DNA from: Roseiarcus sp963726105
GTDB taxonomy: Bacteria; Pseudomonadota; Alphaproteobacteria; Rhizobiales; Beijerinckiaceae
Length of the DNA: 64,000 nucleotides
Direction: 5' to 3'
Assembly (NCBI GenBank): GCA_963726105.1
Contig: CAVSBJ010000024.1
Coordinates: 558,001 to 622,000 of the forward strand
Positions 27,748-36,485 of this stretch are shown here, piece by piece. Made by a program: the position numbers and the translations under genes. The first letter of the stretch is position 1; every line of letters starts with the position of its first letter. The notes beneath the pieces are model-generated. The model searched no databases, was not told the origin of the DNA, and worked only from the letters and a program-made list of their open reading frames with translations.

Positions 27748-28698
27748 ATGATGAGGCTTTCAGCAGTTCTGACGTTGGCGGGCATGATCTCGCTGGCTGG
27801 ATCAAGCGCGGCGTTCGCTGGCGATCCGGAAAGTTGCAAGACTGTAAGGTTCTCGGACGTCGGGTGGACGGACATCACCGCGACAACCGCGATCGCCAAC
27901 GAAATTCTGAAGGGTCTCGGCTATACGCCCAAGATCACGGTCCTTTCGGTGCCGGTCACCTATGCTTCGATGAAGAACAAGGACATCGACGTGTTTCTTG
28001 GCAATTGGCAGCCGTCGATGGAAAACGATCGCAAGCCTTATGTCGAAGACAAGTCGGTGATCGTGACCGGCGCCAATCTGCCGGTCGGGGCCAAATATAC
28101 GCTTGCCGTTCCGCAATACACCTATGACAAGGGCCTCAAGGACTTCGGCGACATCGAGAAATTCAAGGATTCGCTCAAAGGCAAAATCTTCGGCATCGAG
28201 CCTGGCAACGACGGCAATCGCCTCGTCCTCGACCTGATCAAGGGCGACAAGTTCGGCTTGAAAAACTTCCAGCTCGTTGAATCGAGCGAGCAAGGCATGC
28301 TGGCCGAAGTCCAGCGGGCGACGAGCCACAAGGAAGATGTTGTCTTCCTCGGCTGGGCGCCTCACCCGATGAACGTCAATTTCAAGATCGATTACCTGAC
28401 GGGCGGCGACGACAGCTTTGGCCCGAACTTCGGCGGCGCGGTCGTCTACACCAACGAGCGGGCTGGCTGGGCCGAGCAATGCCCGAATGCGGCCAGGCTC
28501 ATCAAGAATCTTGTCTTCACCGTCGATATCGAGAACCTTGTGATGAACAAGATTCTTTCCGACGGCGAGGAGGGGCCAAAGGCGGCCCAGGAATGGCTGA
28601 AGACCAACCCGCCGCAACTCGCCGCTTGGCTCGATGGCGTGACGACGTTCGACGGCAAGCCGGGCCTTGACGCGGTCAAGAAGAGCCTCGGGCTTTAA
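27748..28698 (+). CDS. choX: choline ABC transporter substrate-binding protein ChoX
   Basis: Periplasmic binding protein of 316 residues, with a signal peptide to about residue 24 (SLAGSSAAFA, then GDP). The aromatic box known for Sinorhizobium ChoX appears at matching places: Trp40 (SDVGWTD), Trp87 (GNWQPSM), Tyr117 (GAKYTLA) and Trp203 (LGWAPHPMN), with Asp42 beside the first. This favours choline (or acetylcholine) over glycine betaine as ligand. GGGAGAAAG precedes tandem ATGs at 27748 and 27751. It is first in the choXWV operon. Confidence 0.9.
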   Translation: MMRLSAVLTLAGMISLAGSSAAFAGDPESCKTVRFSDVGWTDITATTAIANEILKGLGYTPKITVLSVPVTYASMKNKDIDVFLGNWQPSMENDRKPYVEDKSVIVTGANLPVGAKYTLAVPQYTYDKGLKDFGDIEKFKDSLKGKIFGIEPGNDGNRLVLDLIKGDKFGLKNFQLVESSEQGMLAEVQRATSHKEDVVFLGWAPHPMNVNFKIDYLTGGDDSFGPNFGGAVVYTNERAGWAEQCPNAARLIKNLVFTVDIENLVMNKILSDGEEGPKAAQEWLKTNPPQLAAWLDGVTTFDGKPGLDAVKKSLGL

Positions 28699-28724
28699 GC
28701 GATCAACTCCTGAGCGAGCCCTTC

Positions 28725-28747
28725 CCGTCCGCGCGACGCGCGGACGG
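28725..28747 (+). promoter_or_regulatory. GC-rich hairpin between choX and choW
   Basis: A perfect 11-bp inverted repeat, CCGTCCGCGCG and CGCGCGGACGG around a single base, lies 27 bp after the choX stop. There is no T-run, so full termination is unlikely. Such intercistronic hairpins commonly protect the upstream mRNA for the binding protein and lower expression of the permease genes. Confidence 0.6.
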
Positions 28748-28790
28748 TCGTCCTGACGGGCTCGCTCATATTCTTGCTGGAGGGACGGCG

Positions 28791-29639
28791 TTGGAGAGTT
28801 GGTTCACCGAGCCCAAAGTGCCGCTCGGACGCTGGGTTAAAATCGGGATCACCTGGCTGCAGGACAATGCAGCGGGATTCTTCGATGCGGTGACGGCGCT
28901 GATCGACTTTCTGGTCGATGGCTTTACCACGATTCTGCTCCACATCCCGTTTCTCGTCGTCGTTTTCGCGCTCGCAGGCCTCGCCTATTGGATGCATCGA
29001 TCGTGGCGTCTGGCGGCGTTCGTGGTCATCGCGTTCATCGCCATCGCCAACCTCGGATATTGGCAAGCGACGGTCGAAACGATTTCGCTGGTTGGGTTCG
29101 CGACTATTGTGAGCGTCGTGATCGGCGTGCCTCTCGGCATCGCCTCAGCCCATCGGCCGTGGCTCTACGCTTTATTGCGGCCGCTGCTCGACCTGATGCA
29201 GACGCTTCCGACCTTCGTCTACCTGATCCCGACGCTGGTCCTGTTTCATCTCGGTTCGGCGCCGGGCTTGATCTCCACTGTCATCTTCTCCATCGCCGCG
29301 CCGGTCCGCCTGACCTACCTCGGCATCGCCTCGGCTCCCGTGCCGCTGAAGGAAGCAGGCGAAGCTTTTGGCGCGACGAAGCGACAATTGCTGTGGAAGG
29401 TGGAGTTGCCCTACGCGCTGCCCACCATCATGGCCGGCATCACCCAGTGCATCATGCTGAGCCTGTCGATGGTCGTCATCGCCGCACTCGTTGGCGCGGC
29501 GGGACTCGGCGTGCCGGTGGTGCGCGCGTTGGGAACAGTCAACATTCCGATGGGCATCGAGGCCGGCGTGTCGATCGTGCTCCTAGCGATCGTGCTCGAT
29601 CGCGTCTTCCGCAACCCTGAGCGAAAAGGAAGCGCGTAA
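28791..29639 (+). CDS. choW: choline ABC transporter permease ChoW
   Basis: A 282-residue ProW-type permease with about six membrane segments. The inner-membrane coupling region is EAGEAFGATKRQLLWKVELPYALPTIMAGI, the EAA loop. It starts at TTG 28791 behind GGAGGG; no ATG lies nearby in frame. It follows choX after an intercistronic hairpin and is separated from choV by one base. Confidence 0.88.
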   Translation: MESWFTEPKVPLGRWVKIGITWLQDNAAGFFDAVTALIDFLVDGFTTILLHIPFLVVVFALAGLAYWMHRSWRLAAFVVIAFIAIANLGYWQATVETISLVGFATIVSVVIGVPLGIASAHRPWLYALLRPLLDLMQTLPTFVYLIPTLVLFHLGSAPGLISTVIFSIAAPVRLTYLGIASAPVPLKEAGEAFGATKRQLLWKVELPYALPTIMAGITQCIMLSLSMVVIAALVGAAGLGVPVVRALGTVNIPMGIEAGVSIVLLAIVLDRVFRNPERKGSA

Positions 29640-29640
29640 G

Positions 29641-30843
29641 ATGTCCGCGGTCGTCTTCGAGAATGTCGACATCGTATTCGGCGACAAGCAGCCCGAAGCG
29701 CTCGCGATGGTCGATCGCGGCGCGACGCGCGACGAGATCCTCAAAGCGACCGGCGTCGTGCTTGGCGCAGCCGGCGTCAATCTTTCGATCGAGCCGAGCG
29801 AAATTTGCGTGCTGATGGGCCTCTCGGGATCGGGCAAGTCGACGATCCTTCGCGCGGTCAACGGCCTCAACAAGGTCGCGCGGGGCAAGGTCCTGGTCCG
29901 TAACGGCAATGGGGCGATCGATGTCGCCCATTGCAGCGCTGATGAGCTCAGGATGCTGCGCACGAGCCGCATCGCCATGGTGTTCCAGCAATTCGCTCTG
30001 TTGCCGTGGCGTACGGTGAAGGAGAACGTCGCCTTCGGGCTCGAACTTCGCCGCATGCCGAAGGAGCAGATGGATCGAATCGTCGCGGACAAGCTCGCCA
30101 TGGTGGGCTTGACCCAATGGGCCGGCAAATTCGGCCATGAACTGTCCGGCGGCATGCAACAGCGCGTGGGTCTGGCTCGCGCCTTCGCCACCGACGCCGA
30201 CATCCTGCTTATGGACGAGCCGTTCTCAGCGCTTGATCCCTTGATCCGCGACAAGCTGCAGGACGAGTTGCTCCTCTTGCAGAAGGACCTGAAGAAGACA
30301 ATCATTTTCGTCAGTCACGATCTCGATGAAGCGCTCAAGATCGGCAACCGGATCGCGATTCTTGAGGGCGGCCGGATCGTTCAATGCGGGACGGCGGAGG
30401 ACATCCTCTTGCGGCCGGCCGACGCGTATGTCGCGGAGTTCGTCAAACACATGAATCCGCTCAACGTGCTGCGCGGAGGGGCTTTGATGACGCCCGCGGC
30501 CTCGCTGCGTCGGAGCGAGAACGAAGTGATGCTCGACCGAGGCGGCCGCGTGCGCGTCCAACTCGACGCCGAAGACAGGCCGGTCGGCGTGACGCTCGAC
30601 GGAAATGCTGGCGCGATGGCGGTCGCCGACCGCGTCACGGGCGAGGTCGCGGCGCGGGCCGAGGACGTTGATATCGTCGTCGCGCCGATCGACTTGAAGA
30701 TGCGCTCGGCGATCGCGCTGCGCAGCCTTTCGGGCAATCCAATCGTGCTGGTCGACGACCTTGGCCGGATGGCGGGCTTATGCGGCGACGACGAAATCTA
30801 TCGCGCGCTGCTTCAACAGCGCCGGGCAGCGGGGGAAGCCTAG
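29641..30843 (+). CDS. choV: choline ABC transporter ATP-binding protein ChoV
   Basis: A 400-residue ATPase of the ProV/OpuAA class. Walker A is GLSGSGKST, the signature is LSGGMQQRVGLARA and Walker B is DILLMDEPFSALDP, with the switch SHDLDEALKIG. Residues 280-400 form a C-terminal regulatory extension that looks like a degenerate CBS-type region (VTLDGNAGAMAVADRVTGE). The N-terminal 45 residues before the P-loop are also typical of the choline/betaine group. Confidence 0.9.
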   Translation: MSAVVFENVDIVFGDKQPEALAMVDRGATRDEILKATGVVLGAAGVNLSIEPSEICVLMGLSGSGKSTILRAVNGLNKVARGKVLVRNGNGAIDVAHCSADELRMLRTSRIAMVFQQFALLPWRTVKENVAFGLELRRMPKEQMDRIVADKLAMVGLTQWAGKFGHELSGGMQQRVGLARAFATDADILLMDEPFSALDPLIRDKLQDELLLLQKDLKKTIIFVSHDLDEALKIGNRIAILEGGRIVQCGTAEDILLRPADAYVAEFVKHMNPLNVLRGGALMTPAASLRRSENEVMLDRGGRVRVQLDAEDRPVGVTLDGNAGAMAVADRVTGEVAARAEDVDIVVAPIDLKMRSAIALRSLSGNPIVLVDDLGRMAGLCGDDEIYRALLQQRRAAGEA

Positions 30844-30868
30844 GGGGCGGTTTATTCGCTAGCCCCTA
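30841..30868. terminator. possible bidirectional terminator between choV and the dehydrogenase gene
   Basis: TAGGGG at 30841-30846 and CCCCTA at 30863-30868 form a short inverted repeat that spans the two convergent stop codons. The loop is 16 nt and the T/A tracts are weak, so the call is tentative. Confidence 0.35.
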
Positions 30869-33369
30869 AGCGCCGCGTTTTTCGGATCATACGGGCTGTC
30901 CGGAATGACAAGCGCGCGGCGCGTCTCGCCGAGGATGCGCACGTCGACCTCGCCGCCGATGTGCGAGAACTCAGGCTTCACCATGGCAATCGCCAGCGAC
31001 TTGCCCACTCTCCAGCCATAGCCGCCGGAGGTCGTGCGGCCGATCATGACGCCGTCCTTCATGACCGGCTCCGAGCCGCGCGCGTCGGCGTCGGTGACGC
31101 CTTGGACCTCGAGCGTCACCAGCCTGTTCTCAAAGCCCCTGCCCTTCCATGCGACAAGCGGATCGCGCCCCAGAAAAGGACCCTTGTCGACATCGACGAA
31201 CCGTTCGAGACCCGATTCGAGGGCGGCGTATTCGATCGACAGTTCGCGCCCGATGAGCTTGTAGGACTTTTCTAGCCTGAGCGAATCCATGGCGCGGATT
31301 CCGAACGGCTTGATACCAAACGGCGCGCCCGCCGCCATCAGAGCGTCGAAGATCGTGTTCTGCATTTCGATTGGGTGGTGGAGCTCGTAGCCGAGCTCGC
31401 CGACAAAATTAACCCGCATGGCGATGAGGCCCGCGGCCTTGACCGACAGCCGGCGCGCGGTGAGCCACGGGAACGCCTCGTTGGAGACGTCGACGTCGGC
31501 GACCTTGGCCAGCACCTCGCGCGAGCGGGGACCAGCGAGCACCAGCACTCCGCGCTGGGTCGTCATCCTGTCGATGCGGACGCTCTTGTCCCCGGGAAGG
31601 AGCTTCTCCAGCGCGTCGAAATCATGCGTCTCGAGCGCAGCGGCGGAGATGAGATAGAATCGCTCGGGGCCGATGCGGGTCAGGGTGAATTCGGCGCGAA
31701 CGCCGCCGCGTGCGGTCAGAAGATAGCTCAAGGTGACGCGGCCGATCGCCTTCGGCGCCCGGTTGGTGAGGATGGAATTGAGCCAGCTTTCCGCCCCGGG
31801 ACCTGAAACCTCGCATTTGGCGAAGGCTGACATATCCATGAGGCCGACGTTCTCATGCACGTTTCGGCACTCGTCGCCGACAAATTGGAAATAGTTCGAA
31901 CGGCGGAAGCTCCATTTTTCGCGCGGCTTCTCGTCCGCCCCAACGGCGGGATGGTTCTCGTTCAGGAGGACGTCGGGGCTGGCGAGTTCCGCCTCGCTCA
32001 GCCCGTAGCCTTGCGGCGCGAACCAGTTCGGCCGCTCCCAACCGTGGACGGAGCCAAACACGGCGCCGAGATCCTTCATCCGCCCATAGCAAGGCGTCTG
32101 ACGGAGCGGGCGCGCGGCCTCGCGCTCCTCGTCGGGATAATGCACGGTGAAGACCTTGGCGTAGGCCTCCTCGTTCTTTTCGATCAGATAGCCGGTATCC
32201 GCGTAGGGGCCGAAGCGGCGCGGGTCGACGCCGAGCATGTCGATTGTCGGCTCGCCTTCGACGATCCACTCGGCGAGCTGCCAGCCGGCGCCGCCGGCCG
32301 CGGTGACGCCGAACGAATGGCCTTCGTTGAGCCAGAAGTTTCTGACCCCTGGCGCCGGGCCGACGATCGGCGACCCGTCAGGCGTATAGGCGATGGCGCC
32401 GTTGTAGACCTTCTTGACACCGACCTCGCCAAAGGCTGGAACGCGCGCGATCGCGGTTTCGATGTGGGGGCCAAGGCGATCCAGATCCTCGGGGAAGAGC
32501 TCGTATTCGCTGTCCGGCGATGGCCCGTCGACATAGCAGGCAGGCGCGCCTTTTTCGTATGGTCCGAGCAATAGGCCGCCAGCCTCCTCGCGCATGTACC
32601 AGGAGGAATCCGATTCGCGTAACACGCCCATTTCCGGCAAGCCTTGCGCCTTGCGCTTGACGATCTCGGGATGCGCTTCGGTCACGATATATTGGTGCTC
32701 GACCGGGATCACCGGCACGTTGATTCCGACCATGCGGCCGGTTTGCCGCGCGAAATTTCCAGTCGCCGAAACGACATGCTCGCAACTGATCTCGCCCTTG
32801 TCGGTTGAGACCTTCCATTCGCCGCTCGGCAGTCGCGCGATGGCGGTGACCGTCGTATGACGATTGATCTCAGCGCCGCGATCGCGCGCGCCGCGCGCCA
32901 GCGCCTGCGTCAGATCGGCGGGCTGGATGTAACCGTCCTCGGGGTGCTGGATCGCGCCGATGATTCCCTCGACCTCGCAGAGAGGCCAGATTGTCTTGAC
33001 CTCGTCGGGCGTGAGGAATTTGACCTTGACGCCAATCGTTTCCGCAACGCCTGCGTAATAATTGTATTCGTCCATCCGGTCGCGGGTGCGCGCGAGGCGA
33101 ATGTTCGATACCTGGCGAAGACCGGGGTCGAGCCCGGTCTCTTTCTCAAGCGTTTGGTAGAGCGCGACAGAGTACCTATGGATCTGCCCGACTGAATAGC
33201 TGAGGTTGAACAGCGGCAGCAAACCCGCCGCATGCCAGGTGGATCCCGAGGTCAGTTCCCTGCGCTCGATGAGAACGCTGTCGGTCCAGCCCTTCTTGGC
33301 GAGATGATAAAGCGTCGAGACGCCGACCACGCCCCCGCCAATGACCACTGCCCGCGTGTGCGTTCTCAT
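30859..33369 (-). CDS. FAD-dependent dimethylglycine/sarcosine dehydrogenase-like protein with GcvT domain
   Basis: An 836-residue enzyme. The N-terminal DAO-type FAD domain starts with VVIGGGVVGVSTLYHLAKKG, and SGSTWHAAGL at residues 41-50 contains the His that carries covalent FAD in mammalian dimethylglycine and sarcosine dehydrogenases. The C-terminal half (about 420-830) is an aminomethyltransferase GcvT module that binds tetrahydrofolate and takes up the formaldehyde unit. Such enzymes oxidatively remove N-methyl groups from dimethylglycine or sarcosine. The position beside choXWV fits betaine catabolism. Which of the two substrates is used is unclear. Confidence 0.87.
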   Translation of the reverse strand: MRTHTRAVVIGGGVVGVSTLYHLAKKGWTDSVLIERRELTSGSTWHAAGLLPLFNLSYSVGQIHRYSVALYQTLEKETGLDPGLRQVSNIRLARTRDRMDEYNYYAGVAETIGVKVKFLTPDEVKTIWPLCEVEGIIGAIQHPEDGYIQPADLTQALARGARDRGAEINRHTTVTAIARLPSGEWKVSTDKGEISCEHVVSATGNFARQTGRMVGINVPVIPVEHQYIVTEAHPEIVKRKAQGLPEMGVLRESDSSWYMREEAGGLLLGPYEKGAPACYVDGPSPDSEYELFPEDLDRLGPHIETAIARVPAFGEVGVKKVYNGAIAYTPDGSPIVGPAPGVRNFWLNEGHSFGVTAAGGAGWQLAEWIVEGEPTIDMLGVDPRRFGPYADTGYLIEKNEEAYAKVFTVHYPDEEREAARPLRQTPCYGRMKDLGAVFGSVHGWERPNWFAPQGYGLSEAELASPDVLLNENHPAVGADEKPREKWSFRRSNYFQFVGDECRNVHENVGLMDMSAFAKCEVSGPGAESWLNSILTNRAPKAIGRVTLSYLLTARGGVRAEFTLTRIGPERFYLISAAALETHDFDALEKLLPGDKSVRIDRMTTQRGVLVLAGPRSREVLAKVADVDVSNEAFPWLTARRLSVKAAGLIAMRVNFVGELGYELHHPIEMQNTIFDALMAAGAPFGIKPFGIRAMDSLRLEKSYKLIGRELSIEYAALESGLERFVDVDKGPFLGRDPLVAWKGRGFENRLVTLEVQGVTDADARGSEPVMKDGVMIGRTTSGGYGWRVGKSLAIAMVKPEFSHIGGEVDVRILGETRRALVIPDSPYDPKNAALRG

Positions 33370-33464
33370 TCACATCCTCTTGAACTGCGCGCTTCCCAGC
33401 CAATCGATCGTTGACACCCGGACTCCCCTCCTGCTGATAGCATCACAGCCAAGGGGGAACGCCA

Positions 33465-34769
33465 ATGAAGAAGATTCGTGGAATCGCGGTCTTGTCTTGC
33501 CTGATGATTTCGGGCGCGGGGCATGCAGACTGCATGAAAGGAAACGCAGGTATTCCGCCGGGCGCGAACACAACCGACCCATCGGCGCCGTTCTACATCG
33601 ACACGTCGGGCCTCGATTTCAAAACCCTGCCGCCGACGCGCGACCCGAAGAATCCCAACTATCCGACCGCGACTGAACTGCCTGACGGAACGCTTCCACC
33701 GAGCAAGGCGGAAGGCAATTTCATCATCGGGCCGACCCATTCCCCCGCGCCGGAACTCACCGCTCAGAACGGCGCGCCGACGGGCAAGATTTATTCCTTC
33801 ACGATGTCGTCGAACGACAGCACCGTCTTCAATCCCGGCATGATCCGGGATGATTCGGACAATTGCCTCAATGCGTCGGTCTACACCGGGCAGACGGCGC
33901 CCGGCGACAAGTCGAACCTTCTTGTTCCGACGGCCCACGCGGGAATCTGGACCCGCTCCGTCAAGGTTTATGTTCCGGCTAACTACGCAGCCGGAAGCGA
34001 GGCTCCGTTCATTGTCGTTGGCGACAGCGGCTACCCGGATGAAAAGCAGTTCTTCACCGTCCTCGACAATCTCATCGAGAAGCATCGCATCCCGCCGATC
34101 GTCGCAATCAGCATCGGCGCGGGCGGGCAGGACGCGCAGGGGAGCGAACGGGGATTCGAGTATGACGCGGTCAATGGCGCCTATGCGGAATTCGTCGAGA
34201 ATGAAGTGCTGCCGCTGGCCGAGAGCCGCGCTAACGTCAAGCTGACCAGGAATCCCGACCGCCGGGCGACGATGGGCATCAGTTCGAGCGGAGCGGCGGC
34301 CTTCACGATGGCCTGGTTCCACCCCGAACTTTACCACCGGGTGCTGGCGTATTCGCCGACGGTGGTGAACCAGCAATGGCCCCACAATCCCGCCTTGCCC
34401 GGCGGCGCCTGGGAATATCACAGCACCTGGGCGGGACCGCCGGTCGCCAGCCTCAGCGTCGAGGGCGGCAAAGTGTCGAAGAGCGACACCCATTTCGGGT
34501 CGCCTCTGATTCCCAACAGCCCGACGAAGCCGATTCGCATTTGGTTCGAGACCGGGGACCGCGATCTCTTCTACCCGGTCACGCCGGTGGCGGACGGCAT
34601 GCACGATTGGGTTCTGGCGGACGAGCGCTTCGCCAAGGTGCTCGCGGACAAAGGCTATCACTACCAGTTCCTGTTCGCCCGCAACGCGCAACATGTGGAC
34701 AAGGCGACCGTCGCGCAAACCCTCCCTGCCGCGCTCGAGTGGCTATGGCAAGGGTATCCCACGCGATAG
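33465..34769 (+). CDS. secreted esterase, enterochelin-esterase-like (PF00756) family
   Basis: A 434-residue protein with a signal peptide (GIAVLSCLMISGAGHA, then DCM). The alpha/beta hydrolase core spans about residues 165-430. The nucleophile elbow is MGISSSGAAAFTMAWFHPEL, the acid is probably Asp in ETGDRDLFYP, and the catalytic His is in RNAQHVDKAT. The first 160 residues are a separate domain with no clear match, starting KGNAGIPPGANTTDPSAPF. It is probably periplasmic. Its place inside the choline locus may be chance, but a choline-ester hydrolase would be a useful partner for ChoX. The start is ATG 33465 behind AAGGGGGAA. Confidence 0.8.
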   Translation: MKKIRGIAVLSCLMISGAGHADCMKGNAGIPPGANTTDPSAPFYIDTSGLDFKTLPPTRDPKNPNYPTATELPDGTLPPSKAEGNFIIGPTHSPAPELTAQNGAPTGKIYSFTMSSNDSTVFNPGMIRDDSDNCLNASVYTGQTAPGDKSNLLVPTAHAGIWTRSVKVYVPANYAAGSEAPFIVVGDSGYPDEKQFFTVLDNLIEKHRIPPIVAISIGAGGQDAQGSERGFEYDAVNGAYAEFVENEVLPLAESRANVKLTRNPDRRATMGISSSGAAAFTMAWFHPELYHRVLAYSPTVVNQQWPHNPALPGGAWEYHSTWAGPPVASLSVEGGKVSKSDTHFGSPLIPNSPTKPIRIWFETGDRDLFYPVTPVADGMHDWVLADERFAKVLADKGYHYQFLFARNAQHVDKATVAQTLPAALEWLWQGYPTR

Positions 34770-34799
34770 CGGCTCGCGCTCATCGGCACCGGTCCCAAG

Positions 34800-36347
34800 C
34801 TAATAATTCGCGTCGGGCATTGAGGCTTTACGCCCGTCGATGAACTCGCGGATCGCCTCGTCCTTCGCGGGGTCGAGGAGCGGCGCTTCATACTCGGCAA
34901 GCATCGTCTTCCACAGCGCGTTGGCGCGGGTGGCCGCATCCTTGGAGCCCTCCTCCCGCCATTGCTCGACCGAATTGTTGTCGGCAATGTTGGAGCGATA
35001 AAACGCACTCTCGAAATTCGCCTGGGTGTGGGCGCAACCCAGGAAATGGCCGCCAGGCTCGACCTGATGGAAGGCCTCCATCGCCTGGCCATTGTCACTA
35101 AAGTCGACGCCCTTGGCGAGCACGTGCATCGCGCCGAGTTGATCGAAGTCGAGCACGAACTTCTCATAGGACGCGGTAAGGCCGCCTTCGAGCCAGCCTG
35201 CGGCATGCAGCACGAAGTTGGCGCCCGCCAGCACCGTCGGCAGCAGCGTCTGCGCGCTCTCATAAGCCGCCTGCGCGTCCGGGACCTTCGAGGCGCAGAG
35301 CGAGCCGCCGGTGCGGAACGGCATGTTCACGCGCCTCGCGAGCTGGCCTGCGCCGAAGATCGCAATCGCCGCCTCGGGGGTGCCGAAGGTCGGCGCGCCG
35401 GACTGCATCGACAGCGTCGAGACGAACGTTCCGAACACCACCGGCGCGCCGGGACGGGTGAGCTGGCAGAACGCTGTCCCAGCCAGCACCTCGGCCAGGA
35501 CCTGGGTCAGCGTTCCGGCGACCGACACCGGACTCATCGCGCCAGACAGAATGAACGGGGTGATGATGCAAGCCTGGTTCGAGCGCGCGTAGACTTCCGC
35601 CGCGCCAAGCATGCTCGAATCCCAGACCAGCGGAGAATTGGCGTTGATGAGGCTCGTCATCACCGTGTTCTCGCGCACGAACGCCTCGCCAAACAGAAGC
35701 TCGCAGACGCGCACGCTGTCCTCGGCGCGCTCGGGCTTCGTCACCGAGCCCATGAACGGCTTGTCCGAATATTTGAGATGCGCGTAGACCATCTCGAAAT
35801 GCCGCTTGTTGACCGGCAGATCGACCGGCTCGCACACCGTGCCGCCGGAATGGTGGATGTACGGGCTCATATAGGCGAGCTTGACGAAGTTCTGGAAGTC
35901 TTCGAGCGTCCCGTAGCGGCGGCCTTTGTCGAGGTCGTGCACGAACGGCGACCCGTAATTTGGCGCGAACACCATCGCGTCCCCGCCGATCGTGACATTG
36001 CGCTCGGGATTGCGCGCGTGCTGCACGTATTGCGACGGCGTGGTGGCGCACAGGCTTCTCGCCAGGCCGCGCGGGAAGCGAACCCGCTCGCCCTTGATGT
36101 CGCATCCCGCGCCGCGAAACAGTTCGAGCGCGCGGGGAAACTCGCGAAACTCGACCCCGACCTCTTCGAGCAGCGTCTCGGCGTTTCGCTCGATCGTTTC
36201 CAGTCCCTCCTCGCTGACAAGTTCGGTGAGCGGGATCTTGCGGCTGATGTAGGGGATGGAGGCGAGCGAGGCTTTCGCTCGCGCGCTCCGCCGCGCCTCA
36301 CGGCCGCGCCGCGGCTCCCTAGCGGCAGCCGGCGCGGTGTCAGTCAT
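34800..36347 (-). CDS. trimethylamine methyltransferase (MttB) family protein, non-pyrrolysine type
   Basis: A 515-residue TIM-barrel methyltransferase of the MttB family. The whole length reads through without an in-frame amber codon, so it lacks the pyrrolysine of true trimethylamine methyltransferases and belongs with MtgB-like enzymes, which move a methyl group from glycine betaine or other quaternary amines to a corrinoid protein. Conserved blocks include GEAFVRENTVMTSLINANSP, FGTPEAAIAIFGAGQLAR and HQVEPGGHFLGCAHTQANFE. It sits between choXWV, a demethylating dehydrogenase and a choline-dehydrogenase-like gene, but no corrinoid-binding protein or reactivase is in the window. A role in betaine demethylation is inferred. 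Confidence 0.85.
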   Translation of the reverse strand: MTDTAPAAAREPRRGREARRSARAKASLASIPYISRKIPLTELVSEEGLETIERNAETLLEEVGVEFREFPRALELFRGAGCDIKGERVRFPRGLARSLCATTPSQYVQHARNPERNVTIGGDAMVFAPNYGSPFVHDLDKGRRYGTLEDFQNFVKLAYMSPYIHHSGGTVCEPVDLPVNKRHFEMVYAHLKYSDKPFMGSVTKPERAEDSVRVCELLFGEAFVRENTVMTSLINANSPLVWDSSMLGAAEVYARSNQACIITPFILSGAMSPVSVAGTLTQVLAEVLAGTAFCQLTRPGAPVVFGTFVSTLSMQSGAPTFGTPEAAIAIFGAGQLARRVNMPFRTGGSLCASKVPDAQAAYESAQTLLPTVLAGANFVLHAAGWLEGGLTASYEKFVLDFDQLGAMHVLAKGVDFSDNGQAMEAFHQVEPGGHFLGCAHTQANFESAFYRSNIADNNSVEQWREEGSKDAATRANALWKTMLAEYEAPLLDPAKDEAIREFIDGRKASMPDANY

Positions 36348-36485
36348 GGCGTCTCCTCGAGGCGGTCACGCGCGGTTTCATGTCAGCACCTTGCGCCAAG
36401 GCGTTGGAGAACTGAACCCTCAAAATTCCGTTGCAGGCATCAAGTTCGGAAAGCGAACGCCCTACCTTGCGGTGGGAAACCGAAC

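Noticed and set aside
34800..36347. Possible pyrrolysine-containing trimethylamine methyltransferase
   Set aside because: There is no in-frame TAG within the gene and no pyl genes are in the window; it is a non-pyrrolysine member.
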